The position numbers and the translations under genes are program-made. The notes beneath the pieces were generated by a model. That model did not search any database, had not been told where the DNA came from, and saw only the letters and a program-made list of their open reading frames with translations. Below, in pieces: positions 53,126 to 62,165 of a stretch of DNA of 64,000 nucleotides. The DNA is from Mesorhizobium comanense (lineage in GTDB: Bacteria; Pseudomonadota; Alphaproteobacteria; Rhizobiales; Rhizobiaceae): NCBI RefSeq assembly GCF_005503535.1, contig NZ_SCNN01000018.1, positions 1 through 64,000 of the forward strand, in the 5' to 3' direction. Each line of letters begins with the position of its first letter. Position 1 is the stretch's first letter.

Positions 53126-53532
53126 CGAAATAGGAGTGGCAGTTTGCGATTTCCAGAGGCGTCGGTTTTGCTCAACTTCATTATATTATGAACAATGCAT
53201 ATTGCATTGCAGCAAGTTTGGCACTTTTTATGCAATAATTTCATGGCTTTACCTATTGTGCCAGATCTGCAAAAGGGGCCTTATCAGACGTCATTGTTCA
53301 CTATATGCGATACAATCTGTCAACCAGAACCGAACCGTTCGGTTCGATTTGACGCTGAAATCGGCTTGATATGTCCTGTCGCTGAGGGCTCATGGGCGAG
53401 ACCAGACCGCATTTATCTTGCGTTGACCTCGATACTGTCGCTCATTCAACGCAGATCATCGGGTGCCACGGCCCTTCAAGCCCGGGCGATCCGTTGGAAG
53501 AACCTCGGATGGGATCCGGAGCTGCCGTAGAC
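53126..53532. other. Gap between DUF680 copy 4 and TctD-like gene
   Basis: No gene is supported. Positions 53165-53310 are AT-rich compared with the flanks. The 19-base palindrome at 53327-53345 is the only clear element. It presumably also holds the promoter of the downstream two-component operon. Confidence 0.45.
53327..53345. promoter_or_regulatory. Orphan operator-like palindrome 2
   Basis: GAACCGAAC-C-GTTCGGTTC, a perfect palindrome around one central base, followed by GATTT as in palindrome 1. It resembles a TetR operator; no TetR gene is near. It lies 187 bases before the TctD-like start. Confidence 0.5.
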
Positions 53533-54210
53533 ATGCGACTGCTGCTTGTTGAGGACAATCGCGAACTGGCCGACTGGCTGGGCAAGACCTTGCGCCAGGC
53601 GAACTACGTGGTCGACATTGTCCATCACGGCGAGGATGTCGAGCATGCGCTGGCGGCTGGCGACCATGCGCTCGTGATCCTTGATCTTGCGCTGCCGCGG
53701 ATGAGCGGGCTGGAGGTGCTGCGTTGGCTCAGGGCACGCGGCAACGCGGTGCCGGTGATCGTGCTGACCGCCAACGCCAGCCTGGATGGCCGGGTCAAGG
53801 GTCTCAACGAAGGCGCGGACGACTATCTCGCCAAACCGTTCCAGGTCGAGGAACTCGAAGCGCGTATCCGCGTACAACTGCGCCGCGCGAACGACCGCAC
53901 AGCACCGGTGATCACCTGCGGCGATCTCGTTTTCGACACCAATACAAGGCTGTTCTCGCTCTCCGGCCAGACGCTTGCGCTGACGCCGCGCGAACATGCC
54001 GTGCTCGAGCAACTGGTGGTCAAGGCCGGACGCACGGTGAGCAAGGCGGCGCTGTCGGCGGCGATCTACGATTTCGAGACCGATGCCGATCCCAGTGCCA
54101 TCGAGATTTATGTCCATCGCGTGCGCAAGAAACTGGAAGGGTCACGCGTCCAGATCGCCACCTTGCGCGGCCTCGGCTATTTGCTGCGTTTTGACGACCT
54201 GGCGCCATGA
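53533..54210 (+). CDS. TctD-like response regulator
   Basis: A 225-residue OmpR-family regulator: Asp51 (VILDLALPRMSG), Lys101 (DDYLAKPF), and a winged helix (LTPREHAVLEQLVVKAGRTV, ending LRGLGYLLRF). It resembles TctD/QseB-type regulators that pair with TctE kinases. The start ATG 53533 opens MRLLLVEDN. The stop overlaps the kinase start (ATGA at 54207-54210). Confidence 0.94.
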   Translation: MRLLLVEDNRELADWLGKTLRQANYVVDIVHHGEDVEHALAAGDHALVILDLALPRMSGLEVLRWLRARGNAVPVIVLTANASLDGRVKGLNEGADDYLAKPFQVEELEARIRVQLRRANDRTAPVITCGDLVFDTNTRLFSLSGQTLALTPREHAVLEQLVVKAGRTVSKAALSAAIYDFETDADPSAIEIYVHRVRKKLEGSRVQIATLRGLGYLLRFDDLAP

Positions 54211-55565
54211 GGATCAATAGTCTTCGCCTGCAGCTCCTGGCCTGGGTCGTGCTGCCGCTGGCCGGGCTGGCGACCATCAATCTGTGGACCAGCCAGCGCA
54301 ACGCGCTCGCGACCGCCGACCTGGTGACGGACAGGATGTTGGTCGGCTCGGCGCGCGCCATCGCCGAACGGGTCGCCATGGCCGACGGCGCGCTCGACGC
54401 CACGATCCCGCCGGCGGCGATCGAGATGTTCGACACCGGCGACCGCGACAGCGTCTACTACCGCGTCGAAACCGCTGGCGGGCGGCTGTTGACCGGCTAT
54501 CCCGACCTGCCCAAGGCGCCGCAGCATGAAAACATCGGGGCGAGTTATCGCGGCCATCCGTTGCGGCTACTCACCCTTGGCCATCCGGTAATCGGTGCCG
54601 GGGAGGATTCACCGATCAGCGTCACCGTAGGCGTGACCTTGGCGGGCCATGATGCGATGGTGAAGCGATTGTGGCTCAGCGCCTTTGCCCAGCAGCTGGC
54701 GCTGGTGGCGATCGCCGGCGTGTTCGTGCTGCTTGGGCTTCACCGCGGCCTGGCGCCCTTGATCCGGTTGCGTGATGCAGTGCGTTCGGCGGACCGAAAC
54801 GAACTCGGCGCCATCGAGGTTTCCGGCGCCCAGAGCGAAATCCGTCCACTGATCGATGCGCTGAACGCCTACAGGGAGCGCGTGCGGGCACAGATGGCGG
54901 CACAGCGGCGTTTCATCGCCAATGCGGCGCACCAATTGCGCACGCCTCTCGCATTGCTGTCGACCCAGGCAAGCTATGCACTTCGGGAGAATGCCGCCGA
55001 CCAGCGCAGGGAAGCACTTGTGGCCTTGCAGGCCAGTTCCGGGCGGCTGGCACGGCTGGCCGAACAGCTTCTGACCCTGTCCCGGGCGGAGCCAGGCAGC
55101 CGGCGGCCGCGCGCCGACCGCATCGACCTGACGGAAGCCGCCCTTCACGTCCTCGAAACGCAGATGCCGGCGGCGATCAACCGCAAGATCGATCTCGGCC
55201 TCGACGAGGACGGTCCGGTGCCAGTGATCGGCGACGGCACGATGCTGCGAGAGATGATCGTCAACCTTGTCGACAATGCGGTGCGGTACTCAAGGGCTGG
55301 CGGCAGCGTCACGGTCACGCTGTCGGCCATTGATGGAGAAGCGATCCTGACCGTCATCGATGACGGGCCCGGCATCCCCTCAGACGAGCGCGAGCATGTG
55401 CTGGAGCGGTTCTACCGGATCGCCGGTTCCGCCGAGGAGGGCTCCGGGCTCGGGCTCGCCATCGTGCGCGAAGTGGCCGAAACCGCCGGCGGCCGCGTCA
55501 CGCTGGGCGATGGCGCGGCCGGTGGCCTGGCGGTCGAGGTGCGGTTGCCTTTGGCGCTGCCTTAG
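54207..55565 (+). CDS. TctE-like sensor histidine kinase
   Basis: A 452-residue membrane kinase with the TctE N-terminal periplasmic domain (RNALATADLVTDRMLVGSAR; IEMFDTGDRDSVYYRVETAG), two membrane helices, HAMP, phosphoacceptor His242 in ANAAHQLRTPLALL, and a complete ATPase (NLVDNAVRYS; DDGPGIP; GSGLGLAIVREVAE). TctE-type kinases usually sense small organic acids and control neighbouring transporters. It is convergent with the ABC transporter genes that follow, its most obvious candidate target. Confidence 0.94.
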   Translation: MRINSLRLQLLAWVVLPLAGLATINLWTSQRNALATADLVTDRMLVGSARAIAERVAMADGALDATIPPAAIEMFDTGDRDSVYYRVETAGGRLLTGYPDLPKAPQHENIGASYRGHPLRLLTLGHPVIGAGEDSPISVTVGVTLAGHDAMVKRLWLSAFAQQLALVAIAGVFVLLGLHRGLAPLIRLRDAVRSADRNELGAIEVSGAQSEIRPLIDALNAYRERVRAQMAAQRRFIANAAHQLRTPLALLSTQASYALRENAADQRREALVALQASSGRLARLAEQLLTLSRAEPGSRRPRADRIDLTEAALHVLETQMPAAINRKIDLGLDEDGPVPVIGDGTMLREMIVNLVDNAVRYSRAGGSVTVTLSAIDGEAILTVIDDGPGIPSDEREHVLERFYRIAGSAEEGSGLGLAIVREVAETAGGRVTLGDGAAGGLAVEVRLPLALP

Positions 55566-55566
55566 G

Positions 55567-56445
55567 TCAGGTGCCCTGCTCGCTGAACGGTGCGGGGCGC
55601 CATTTCACCACATAGTTCTCGAAGCGGGTGATGATGAACTCCACCACCAGCGCCATGACCGCGAGAATGATCATGGCGGCGAACACGCCGTTGGCGTTGA
55701 AGGCGCCCTGCGCGGTGGAGATCAACAGCCCCATGCCTTGCTTGGCGCCAAGGAATTCGCCGACCACGGCACCCACCAGCGCGAAGCCAAAACTGACATG
55801 CAGGCTGGCCAGAATCCAGCTCATCGCCGAGGGGATGATGACCGTGGTGGTGATCTGCCACGGCGAAGCGCCAAGAATCTGGGCGTTGGCGATCATCGCC
55901 CTGTCGGCCTCGCGCACGCCCTGGAAGGCATTGGCGAAGACGACGAAGAACACCATCACCACGGCGAGCGCCACTTTTGAAGCCATGCCGAGGCCAAGGG
56001 CGATGATGAAGACGGAGCCCAGCACGACGCGCGGGACCGAATTGGCGATCTTGATGTAGATCGAGAAGACATCGGCCAAGAGCCGGTTGCGGCCGAGGAT
56101 GATGCCGGCGGCAATGCCGCCGAGCGCGCCGATGACGAAGCCGAGGAAAGTCTCTTCCAGCGTCACGTAGATCTGCAACCAGAGCGGCCCCTGCGAGGTT
56201 CCCTCGGTGACCCACGACCATATCTGCTCCCATATTCCCGAGGGGCTGGAGAAGAAGAACGGATCGATAAAATTGTAATCCGCGCCAAGCTCCCACAAGG
56301 CCAGGAAGACGACGAGGATGGCGAGCCGCAGGCCGATCACCAAGGCATAGCGCCGCCGCAGGCGAGCCCTCGCCCGGGCCTCGGCGACAGCGATCGAGGT
56401 TTCGCGCTGGGCGCCCTTGTCGGCCGCCGGAGAAATGGCTGTCAT
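55567..56445 (-). CDS. ABC transporter permease (sulfonate/NMT1-type)
   Basis: A 292-residue inner-membrane permease of the SsuC/TauC family, with six helices and the ATPase-contact loop IANAQILGASPWQITTTVII. GAGAGGAGA precedes the ATG. It is the last gene of the binding protein-ATPase-permease set, 13 bases after the ATPase gene, and ends one base from the kinase stop. Confidence 0.93.
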   Translation of the reverse strand: MTAISPAADKGAQRETSIAVAEARARARLRRRYALVIGLRLAILVVFLALWELGADYNFIDPFFFSSPSGIWEQIWSWVTEGTSQGPLWLQIYVTLEETFLGFVIGALGGIAAGIILGRNRLLADVFSIYIKIANSVPRVVLGSVFIIALGLGMASKVALAVVMVFFVVFANAFQGVREADRAMIANAQILGASPWQITTTVIIPSAMSWILASLHVSFGFALVGAVVGEFLGAKQGMGLLISTAQGAFNANGVFAAMIILAVMALVVEFIITRFENYVVKWRPAPFSEQGT

Positions 56446-56458
56446 GTCGATTCTCCTC

Positions 56459-57313
56459 TCAATGGCCGGTCTGCATGGCGCGGCTCTGGCCGAGCTGCAC
56501 CTCTTCGCGCAAATCGTTCCAGATGACCTTGGCGATCTCGATGAAGTTCGGATCGTATCGTATGTCCGCCATCACGCGCGGGCGCGGCAGGTCGATGCGG
56601 TAGACGCTCTTGACCGTCCCAGGGCCTGCGGTCAGCACATAGACCTTGTCGGCCAGCGCCACCGCTTCTTCCAGGTCATGCGTGACGAAGACGACGGAGG
56701 ATTTCTGCTCCGACCACAGCTCAAGCAGTTCGTCCTGCATGGCGGTGCGGGTCTGCATGTCCAGCGCGCTGAACGGCTCGTCCATCAGCAGGATCTTGGG
56801 TTGGTTGATGAAGGTCTGGGCGAGCGCCACGCGCTTGCGCATGCCGCCCGAAAGCTGGTGGGGATAGTGCTTCTCGAAACGGGCAAGGCCGACGCGGGCG
56901 ATCCAGTCGCGTGCCCGATCGAGAGCTTCGGCCCTCGGCGTACCGCGATAGAGCGGCCCGGCGGCGACATTGTCGATGACGCTGCGCCAGGGAAAGAGTG
57001 CATCCGCCTGGAAGACGAAGCCGATGTCCCGGCTGATCCCGGTCACCGGATTGCCCATGACGCGCACATTGCCTGTCGTCGGCCGCAGCAGCCCGGTGGC
57101 CAGGTTGAGCGTCGTCGACTTGCCGCAGCCGGTCGGCCCGACGACGCAAGCAAACTCGCCGCGCGCCACCGACATGGTGAAATCGCGGATCGCCGTCATC
57201 ATGTGGCCGTCCGGCGTGACGAAGCGCAGAGTGACGTCGTCTATGGCGATGGCAGCATCGGTCGGCGGCGCGGCCGGAGACAGCTTCTGCGCCGCCATGG
57301 TTTGCAGTTGCAT
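56459..57313 (-). CDS. ABC transporter ATP-binding protein (sulfonate/NMT1-type)
   Basis: A 284-residue ATPase: Walker A GPTGCGKST, signature QLSGGMRKRVALAQT, Walker B ILLMDEPFSALD, switch His in VTHDLEEAVALAD. The SGGMRKRVALAQ variant belongs to the taurine/nitrate/NMT1 group. ACAGGAG lies six bases before ATG 57313. It stands between the binding-protein and permease genes. Confidence 0.94.
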   Translation of the reverse strand: MQLQTMAAQKLSPAAPPTDAAIAIDDVTLRFVTPDGHMMTAIRDFTMSVARGEFACVVGPTGCGKSTTLNLATGLLRPTTGNVRVMGNPVTGISRDIGFVFQADALFPWRSVIDNVAAGPLYRGTPRAEALDRARDWIARVGLARFEKHYPHQLSGGMRKRVALAQTFINQPKILLMDEPFSALDMQTRTAMQDELLELWSEQKSSVVFVTHDLEEAVALADKVYVLTAGPGTVKSVYRIDLPRPRVMADIRYDPNFIEIAKVIWNDLREEVQLGQSRAMQTGH

Positions 57314-57477
57314 GGCACACTCCTGTAGCGATGATGCGGAATGCCCGCGGGCTGAGCTCATGGGCTCGCCGCGCATCGGCGTCCGCGAAGGCGCCGCTGC
57401 CGAATTGATTCAGACAGCCGACGCAAGTCGTTGAATTTAAAAGGCGGACCGGACAGCCCGCCCTCATCTCTCGACGC

Positions 57478-58491
57478 CTATTTGGCGGCGTCGACGAATT
57501 CCGTCGTGAAAGTCTTCGACAGGTCGATCTGCTTTCCCTGCAGGCTCTTGGAGAAGGTCGAGAGAACCTTGAGCACCGTCTCAGGACCATCGGCCGGCAT
57601 GCGGCCGTCAGGGGTGAACTGCGCCTTGCCGCCGGCGAGACCCTGGATGTAGAGGTCCTTGTTGCCGGCGTAATAGTCCTTCGGCATCTTGTCGGCGATC
57701 TCCTCGGCCGAATGGCTGGCGATGAACTTCATCGTCTTGACGAAGGCATTGGCAAGCTTCTGCGCGTCTTCCTTATGGCCTTCGAGCCAGGACGACTGGA
57801 CATAGAAGGAGGCCGCCGGGTAGTCGCCGCCCAGCGCTTCCTTGGTCTTCTCGGGCGTGCGCATGTCGACGAGGATGCTGGCTTCGCCGGTCTTGAGCAA
57901 TTGTGCGATGGTCGGCTCGGTGGTCATACCGGCCTGGATCTGGTCCTGCTTGACGGCGGCGATGAAGGTGTTGCCGGCGCCGACCGGCAGCAGCGTGTAG
58001 TCGCCCGGCTTCAGGCCGTTGCGCACAGCAAGATACTGGGTGAGGAAGTCGGTCGATGAGCCGAGCCCGGTGACGCCGAGCGTCGCGCCCTTGAAGTCGG
58101 CCGGCGACTTGATCTCCGGGTGTTTGGCCGAAACCAGTTCGACCTCGCCCGGGGCCTGGCTGAACTGGACGATCGACTGGATGTATTTGCCTTTCGACTG
58201 CAGGTCGACGGTGTGGTCGTAGAAGCCGACGACGCCCTGCACCGCGCCCGCCAGCAGCTCATTCTCCGCCTCGACACCGGCGCGCGAATTGACCAGTTCG
58301 ACATCGAGCCCTTCATCCTTGAAGTAGCCGAGCTGCTGGGTGAGTACGGCCGGCAGGTAGATCTGCTTTTCCATGCCACCGACGATGATGGTGATCTTCT
58401 CCGCAGCGGACGCCGCGGTTGCACCTGTCGCGGCAATGGCAAGCGTCAGCGCTGCTGAACGCAAAATGGATTTCGAGATGAAACCGGTCAC
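57478..58491 (-). CDS. ABC substrate-binding protein (NMT1/SsuA-like)
   Basis: A 337-residue periplasmic binding protein of the NMT1/SsuA group. Signal peptide ILRSAALTLAIAATGATAAS; mature part ITIIVGGMEKQIYLPAVLTQ, then DVELVNSRAGVEAENELLAG, and GLGSSTDFLTQYLAVRNGLK. GTG 58491 is the start, with GGAGG eight bases upstream. The ligand may be an aliphatic sulfonate, nitrate-like anion or pyrimidine precursor; the sequence does not decide. First gene of the transporter set. Confidence 0.9.
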   Translation of the reverse strand: MTGFISKSILRSAALTLAIAATGATAASAAEKITIIVGGMEKQIYLPAVLTQQLGYFKDEGLDVELVNSRAGVEAENELLAGAVQGVVGFYDHTVDLQSKGKYIQSIVQFSQAPGEVELVSAKHPEIKSPADFKGATLGVTGLGSSTDFLTQYLAVRNGLKPGDYTLLPVGAGNTFIAAVKQDQIQAGMTTEPTIAQLLKTGEASILVDMRTPEKTKEALGGDYPAASFYVQSSWLEGHKEDAQKLANAFVKTMKFIASHSAEEIADKMPKDYYAGNKDLYIQGLAGGKAQFTPDGRMPADGPETVLKVLSTFSKSLQGKQIDLSKTFTTEFVDAAK

Positions 58492-58668
58492 TTGATATCC
58501 TCCACCTGGGCGGCGCGCCATCCCGGCTGCACCGCATTCCTCCTTGCCGGCCGCTCCCGAACCGGTCACGCGGCGAACGCCGCGCAGCCGTCATGACATG
58601 GCGAAGCTTTCAGCTGGCTTTCAGCCGTTCTGGCGGCTGTTGAAAATGAAAACGTTGTGACCTTCCGC

Positions 58669-59448
58669 TCAGGAGGCGGCAAACCCGAGCACGTCACGCA
58701 TATCGTATTCGCCTGGGGACCTTCCGGCGACCCACAGCGCCGCGGCGATGGCGCCGCGCGCGAACATGATGCGGTCGCCAGCCGAATGCGACAGGGTAAC
58801 AACTTCCCCTTCAGCACAGAAGCTGACGCTGTGTTCGCCGATGATGCTGCCGCCGCGCGTCACGGCAAAACCGATCTCGCCGGCCGGCCGCGATCCCGTG
58901 ACGCCTTCGCGGACACGCCTTGCGACCATGTCCAATTCGACGCCGCGTCCGCTGGCAACGGCCTTGCCCAGCATCAGCGCGGTACCGGACGGCGCATCGA
59001 CCTTGTGCCGGTGATGCGCCTCGAAAATCTCGGCGTCCCAATCTTCGGCATCGAGTGCCCTCGCCGCCTGCGCGACCAACCCGACCAGCATGTTGAGCCC
59101 AAGCGAAAAACTGCCGGAGCGGACAATGGCGATGTATTTCGCGGCATCCGCTATGCCAGCCAGTTCGGCATCATCGAAACCTGTCGAACCGATGACCAAA
59201 GCGGGGCCGCCCCGGTTTGCACAAAACCTGGCCAGGTCGGCCGATGCGGCAGGCGTGGTGAAATCGATCACGACATCGGCCGTGGCAAGCGCCTCGTCGC
59301 GGCTCACCAGCCCTTCGCCGACACTGCCGGGGCGATGAAAGCGGGAGACGAGCGCCAAGCGCGGATCGACCTCGACGGCCTCGACCATCTGGCGGCCCAT
59401 GCGGCCCAGCGCGCCGGCGATGGCGATCCTGATCGGCGATTGCGCCAT
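58669..59448 (-). CDS. dapB: 4-hydroxy-tetrahydrodipicolinate reductase
   Basis: Lysine/diaminopimelate pathway enzyme, 259 residues. The NAD(P)-binding motif is IAIAGALGRMGRQM at the N-terminus; VIDFTTPAAS and GSTGFDDAEL follow; the catalytic region is EAHHRHKVDAPSGTALMLGK. ATG 59448 is the family-like start; the frame runs on upstream into the helicase gene without similarity. It is eight bases after the helicase stop. Confidence 0.95.
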   Translation of the reverse strand: MAQSPIRIAIAGALGRMGRQMVEAVEVDPRLALVSRFHRPGSVGEGLVSRDEALATADVVIDFTTPAASADLARFCANRGGPALVIGSTGFDDAELAGIADAAKYIAIVRSGSFSLGLNMLVGLVAQAARALDAEDWDAEIFEAHHRHKVDAPSGTALMLGKAVASGRGVELDMVARRVREGVTGSRPAGEIGFAVTRGGSIIGEHSVSFCAEGEVVTLSHSAGDRIMFARGAIAAALWVAGRSPGEYDMRDVLGFAAS

Positions 59449-59456
59449 GGCGTCAG

Positions 59457-61550
59457 CTATTTCCACATGCCGCGCATGCGCGCGCCAATGTCGACGCGTA
59501 CCTCCGGCCGTGGCGCCCTGCCCTGCGCCGCTTGCGCGCCTGGCCATGAAACCTGCTGGAACGCGGCGAGGATCGAGGCCGGGATGAAGCGGGTGCGCGA
59601 GGCATAGAGATGGCGGTCGCCGCGCGCAGCCTGCCCATGCGGGAAGAAGCGCTGCGGCATGACGAGGTTGAGGCTGTCCTTGGCTCGCGTCATCGCCACA
59701 TAGAGCAGCCGGCGCTCCTCCTCGATATCCTCCTTGGTGCCGACGCCGAGATCGGCCGGGATGCAGCCATCGACCGTGTTGAGCACGAAGACGTTCTTCC
59801 ATTCCTGACCCTTGGCGGAATGGATGGTCGACAGGATCAGATAGTCCTCATCGCGGTGCGGCGGTCCGGCCTGGTCGCTGGTGGCATCAGGCGGGTCGAG
59901 CGTCAGCTCGGTCAGGAATCGTTCGCGCGAGGCGTAACCAGACGCGATCTGCTCGAGTTGCAACAGGTCGGCCCGGCGCGTCGTCGCGTCCTCGTGGATG
60001 CGTTCCAGGTGCGGCTCGTACCACAACCTGATCTGTTCGAGATCGGCCGGCCATTTGGCGCCGGCACGCAGACCGGAATAAAGCGAGACGAAAGCCGGCC
60101 AGTCATCCGCCGCGCGTTGCGGCGGTCGCCAGCCGGCCAGTCCCATGGCCTCGTCGAGAGCGGAGGTCATGGTTTCGACAATCTGCGCGGCAGCGGAAGG
60201 GCCGATGCCCGGCATCAGTTGTAAAACGCGAAAGCCGGCGACGCGGTCACGCGGATTCTCGGCAAAGCGCAGCACCGCCAGCACGTCCTTGACATGCGCG
60301 GCATCGAGGAATTTCAGACCGCCGAACTTGACGAAGGGGATGTTGCGCCGCGTCAGCTCGATCTCCAGCGGCCCGCTGTGATGAGACGTGCGAAACAGCA
60401 CCGCTTGCGACTTCAGCGCCGTGCCCACCTCACGTTCCGCCAGAATGGTGTCGCAGACGAAATTGGCCTGCTCGACTTCGTCCCGCACGCTCACCAGTCT
60501 CGGTTTGTCGGTCGATTTTCGCTCCGACCAGAGGTTCTTGGTGAAACGCTCCGAAGCCTCGCCGATCACCGCATTGGCGGCGGCGAGAATGGTTTCGGTG
60601 GAACGGTAATTGCGTTCGAGCATGACCACATCGGCGGTTCGTGCGAACTGATTTGGGAAGTCGAGGATGTTGCGCACCTCGGCGGCGCGGAACGAGTAGA
60701 TCGACTGGGCGTCGTCACCCACCACAGTCAGCCCGGCGCCATCAGGCTTCAAAGCCGTCAGGATCGAGGCCTGCAGGCGGTTGGTGTCCTGATATTCATC
60801 CACCAGCACATGGTCGAAGCGCTCACCCAGATGGGCGGCTATTTCGGGCTCGGCCGCCATCTGCGCCCAGTAGAGCAGCAGGTCGTCGTAATCGAGCACA
60901 TTCTGAGCCTGCTTGGCTTCGACATACCCAGCAAAAAGCTGCTTCAGCTGCTCGGCCCAGCCGGCGCACCAGGGAAAAGCGGATCCCAGCACTTCGCCAA
61001 GCGGTGCTTGCGCATTGACGGCCCGCGAATAGATGGCAAGGCAGGTGCCCTTGGTTGGAAAGCGCGCTTCCGTCCTGGAGAAGCCGAGTTCGTGGCGCAC
61101 GAGATTCATCAGGTCGGCGGAATCTTCGCGATCATGAATGGTGAAGGCCGGGTCGAGGCCTATCTCCAGCGCATAGTCACGCAACAGCCGCGCACCGATG
61201 CCATGGAAGGTGCCGGCCCAGGTCAGCGCATCCGCGACCACGGTCGCGTCGCGGCCGAGCACTTCGCCGGCGATGCGCTCGACGCGCTTGGCCATTTCGG
61301 ACGCGGCGCGACGTGAAAAGGTCATCAGCAGGATACGGCGCGGATCAGCCCCCTTGACGACAATATGGGCGACGCGATGCGCCAGCGTGTTGGTCTTGCC
61401 CGATCCGGCACCGGCGATGATCAGCAGCGGTCCCGCGACCCCGCCATCGCCATGCTCTACCGCCTGACGCTGGGCATCGTTCAGCCGGGCGAGATAGGCA
61501 GGCTGGACGGCCTCCTCCAGAAAGGTCGAATCATGGGCGACGAGGTTCAT
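59457..61550 (-). CDS. UvrD/PcrA-like DNA helicase
   Basis: A 697-residue superfamily 1A helicase. Walker A is IIAGAGSGKTNTLAHR (46-53 core), Walker B VDEYQDTN, motif III GDDAQSIYSFR, motif IV RNYRSTETIL, motif V ILSTIHSAKGQEWKNVFVLN and motif VI VAMTRAKDSL. Unlike housekeeping UvrD (about 720 residues plus a longer C-terminus), it is slightly shorter, so a second, RecB-fusion-free member of the family is likely. It is cotranscribed with dapB. Confidence 0.9.
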   Translation of the reverse strand: MNLVAHDSTFLEEAVQPAYLARLNDAQRQAVEHGDGGVAGPLLIIAGAGSGKTNTLAHRVAHIVVKGADPRRILLMTFSRRAASEMAKRVERIAGEVLGRDATVVADALTWAGTFHGIGARLLRDYALEIGLDPAFTIHDREDSADLMNLVRHELGFSRTEARFPTKGTCLAIYSRAVNAQAPLGEVLGSAFPWCAGWAEQLKQLFAGYVEAKQAQNVLDYDDLLLYWAQMAAEPEIAAHLGERFDHVLVDEYQDTNRLQASILTALKPDGAGLTVVGDDAQSIYSFRAAEVRNILDFPNQFARTADVVMLERNYRSTETILAAANAVIGEASERFTKNLWSERKSTDKPRLVSVRDEVEQANFVCDTILAEREVGTALKSQAVLFRTSHHSGPLEIELTRRNIPFVKFGGLKFLDAAHVKDVLAVLRFAENPRDRVAGFRVLQLMPGIGPSAAAQIVETMTSALDEAMGLAGWRPPQRAADDWPAFVSLYSGLRAGAKWPADLEQIRLWYEPHLERIHEDATTRRADLLQLEQIASGYASRERFLTELTLDPPDATSDQAGPPHRDEDYLILSTIHSAKGQEWKNVFVLNTVDGCIPADLGVGTKEDIEEERRLLYVAMTRAKDSLNLVMPQRFFPHGQAARGDRHLYASRTRFIPASILAAFQQVSWPGAQAAQGRAPRPEVRVDIGARMRGMWK

Positions 61551-61682
61551 CGCCCATCAAGCATCGTTTCCGCTTTGTTCGCAACTGGGAAGCGGGCGCG
61601 GCAACGATCGCCCGGCGGCGTGATTGTCGGCAGTACGGGAAAGTGGTTTGCGCGCCACATGGAAGGATTGCATGTGAGATAT

Positions 61683-61883
61683 TCAGGGCATCGCGGCGAT
61701 GCACTCCTCGAGCCGCTCCAGGCGGAATTTCGCGTTGCGCAATTCGTGACCTGCTTCGTGCCGATGCTGGCGGCCACCAGCGGATGTGCCGGTCGTCAGT
61801 CGTTTTTCGAGCTCGGCGATGCGCGCCCGCACCTGCCTCGCCTCATCCTGGCGCAATGCCTTTATCCAGTTCCGCCCGCGCAT
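61683..61883 (-). CDS. Hypothetical basic protein (66 aa)
   Basis: A 66-residue protein, MRGRNWIKALRQDEARQVRA then RIAELEKRLTTGTSAGGRQH, predicted coiled-coil in the first half and again in the last (NAKFRLERLEECIAAMP). GAAGG lies before the ATG. No known domain. Plausible by composition and ribosome site only. Confidence 0.45.
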   Translation of the reverse strand: MRGRNWIKALRQDEARQVRARIAELEKRLTTGTSAGGRQHRHEAGHELRNAKFRLERLEECIAAMP

Positions 61884-62165
61884 CTGCCTTCACCCCCGAA
61901 GGCCTGCAGCATAGCCGTAAAGGCACTAACTTCCGGCAAGTGCGACCATTCTAAATTTAACGAACGCTAATTTAGCGTAATTTTCAGAGGAAGGAGGCCG
62001 GCGCCGCTTGGGAGGTAATCTGATAGCGCCGGCCAGGCGGATATCAGGTCCGCCGCGGTACAGAGGCTAGCTGAGTCTTGCCTCAGCGTCATGCCGGATC
62101 AGGGATTCCGGCCGGATGAGCGAGATTTCCCCTGCAAAAGCGCGCAGAACGTATTGATGGGGGCC

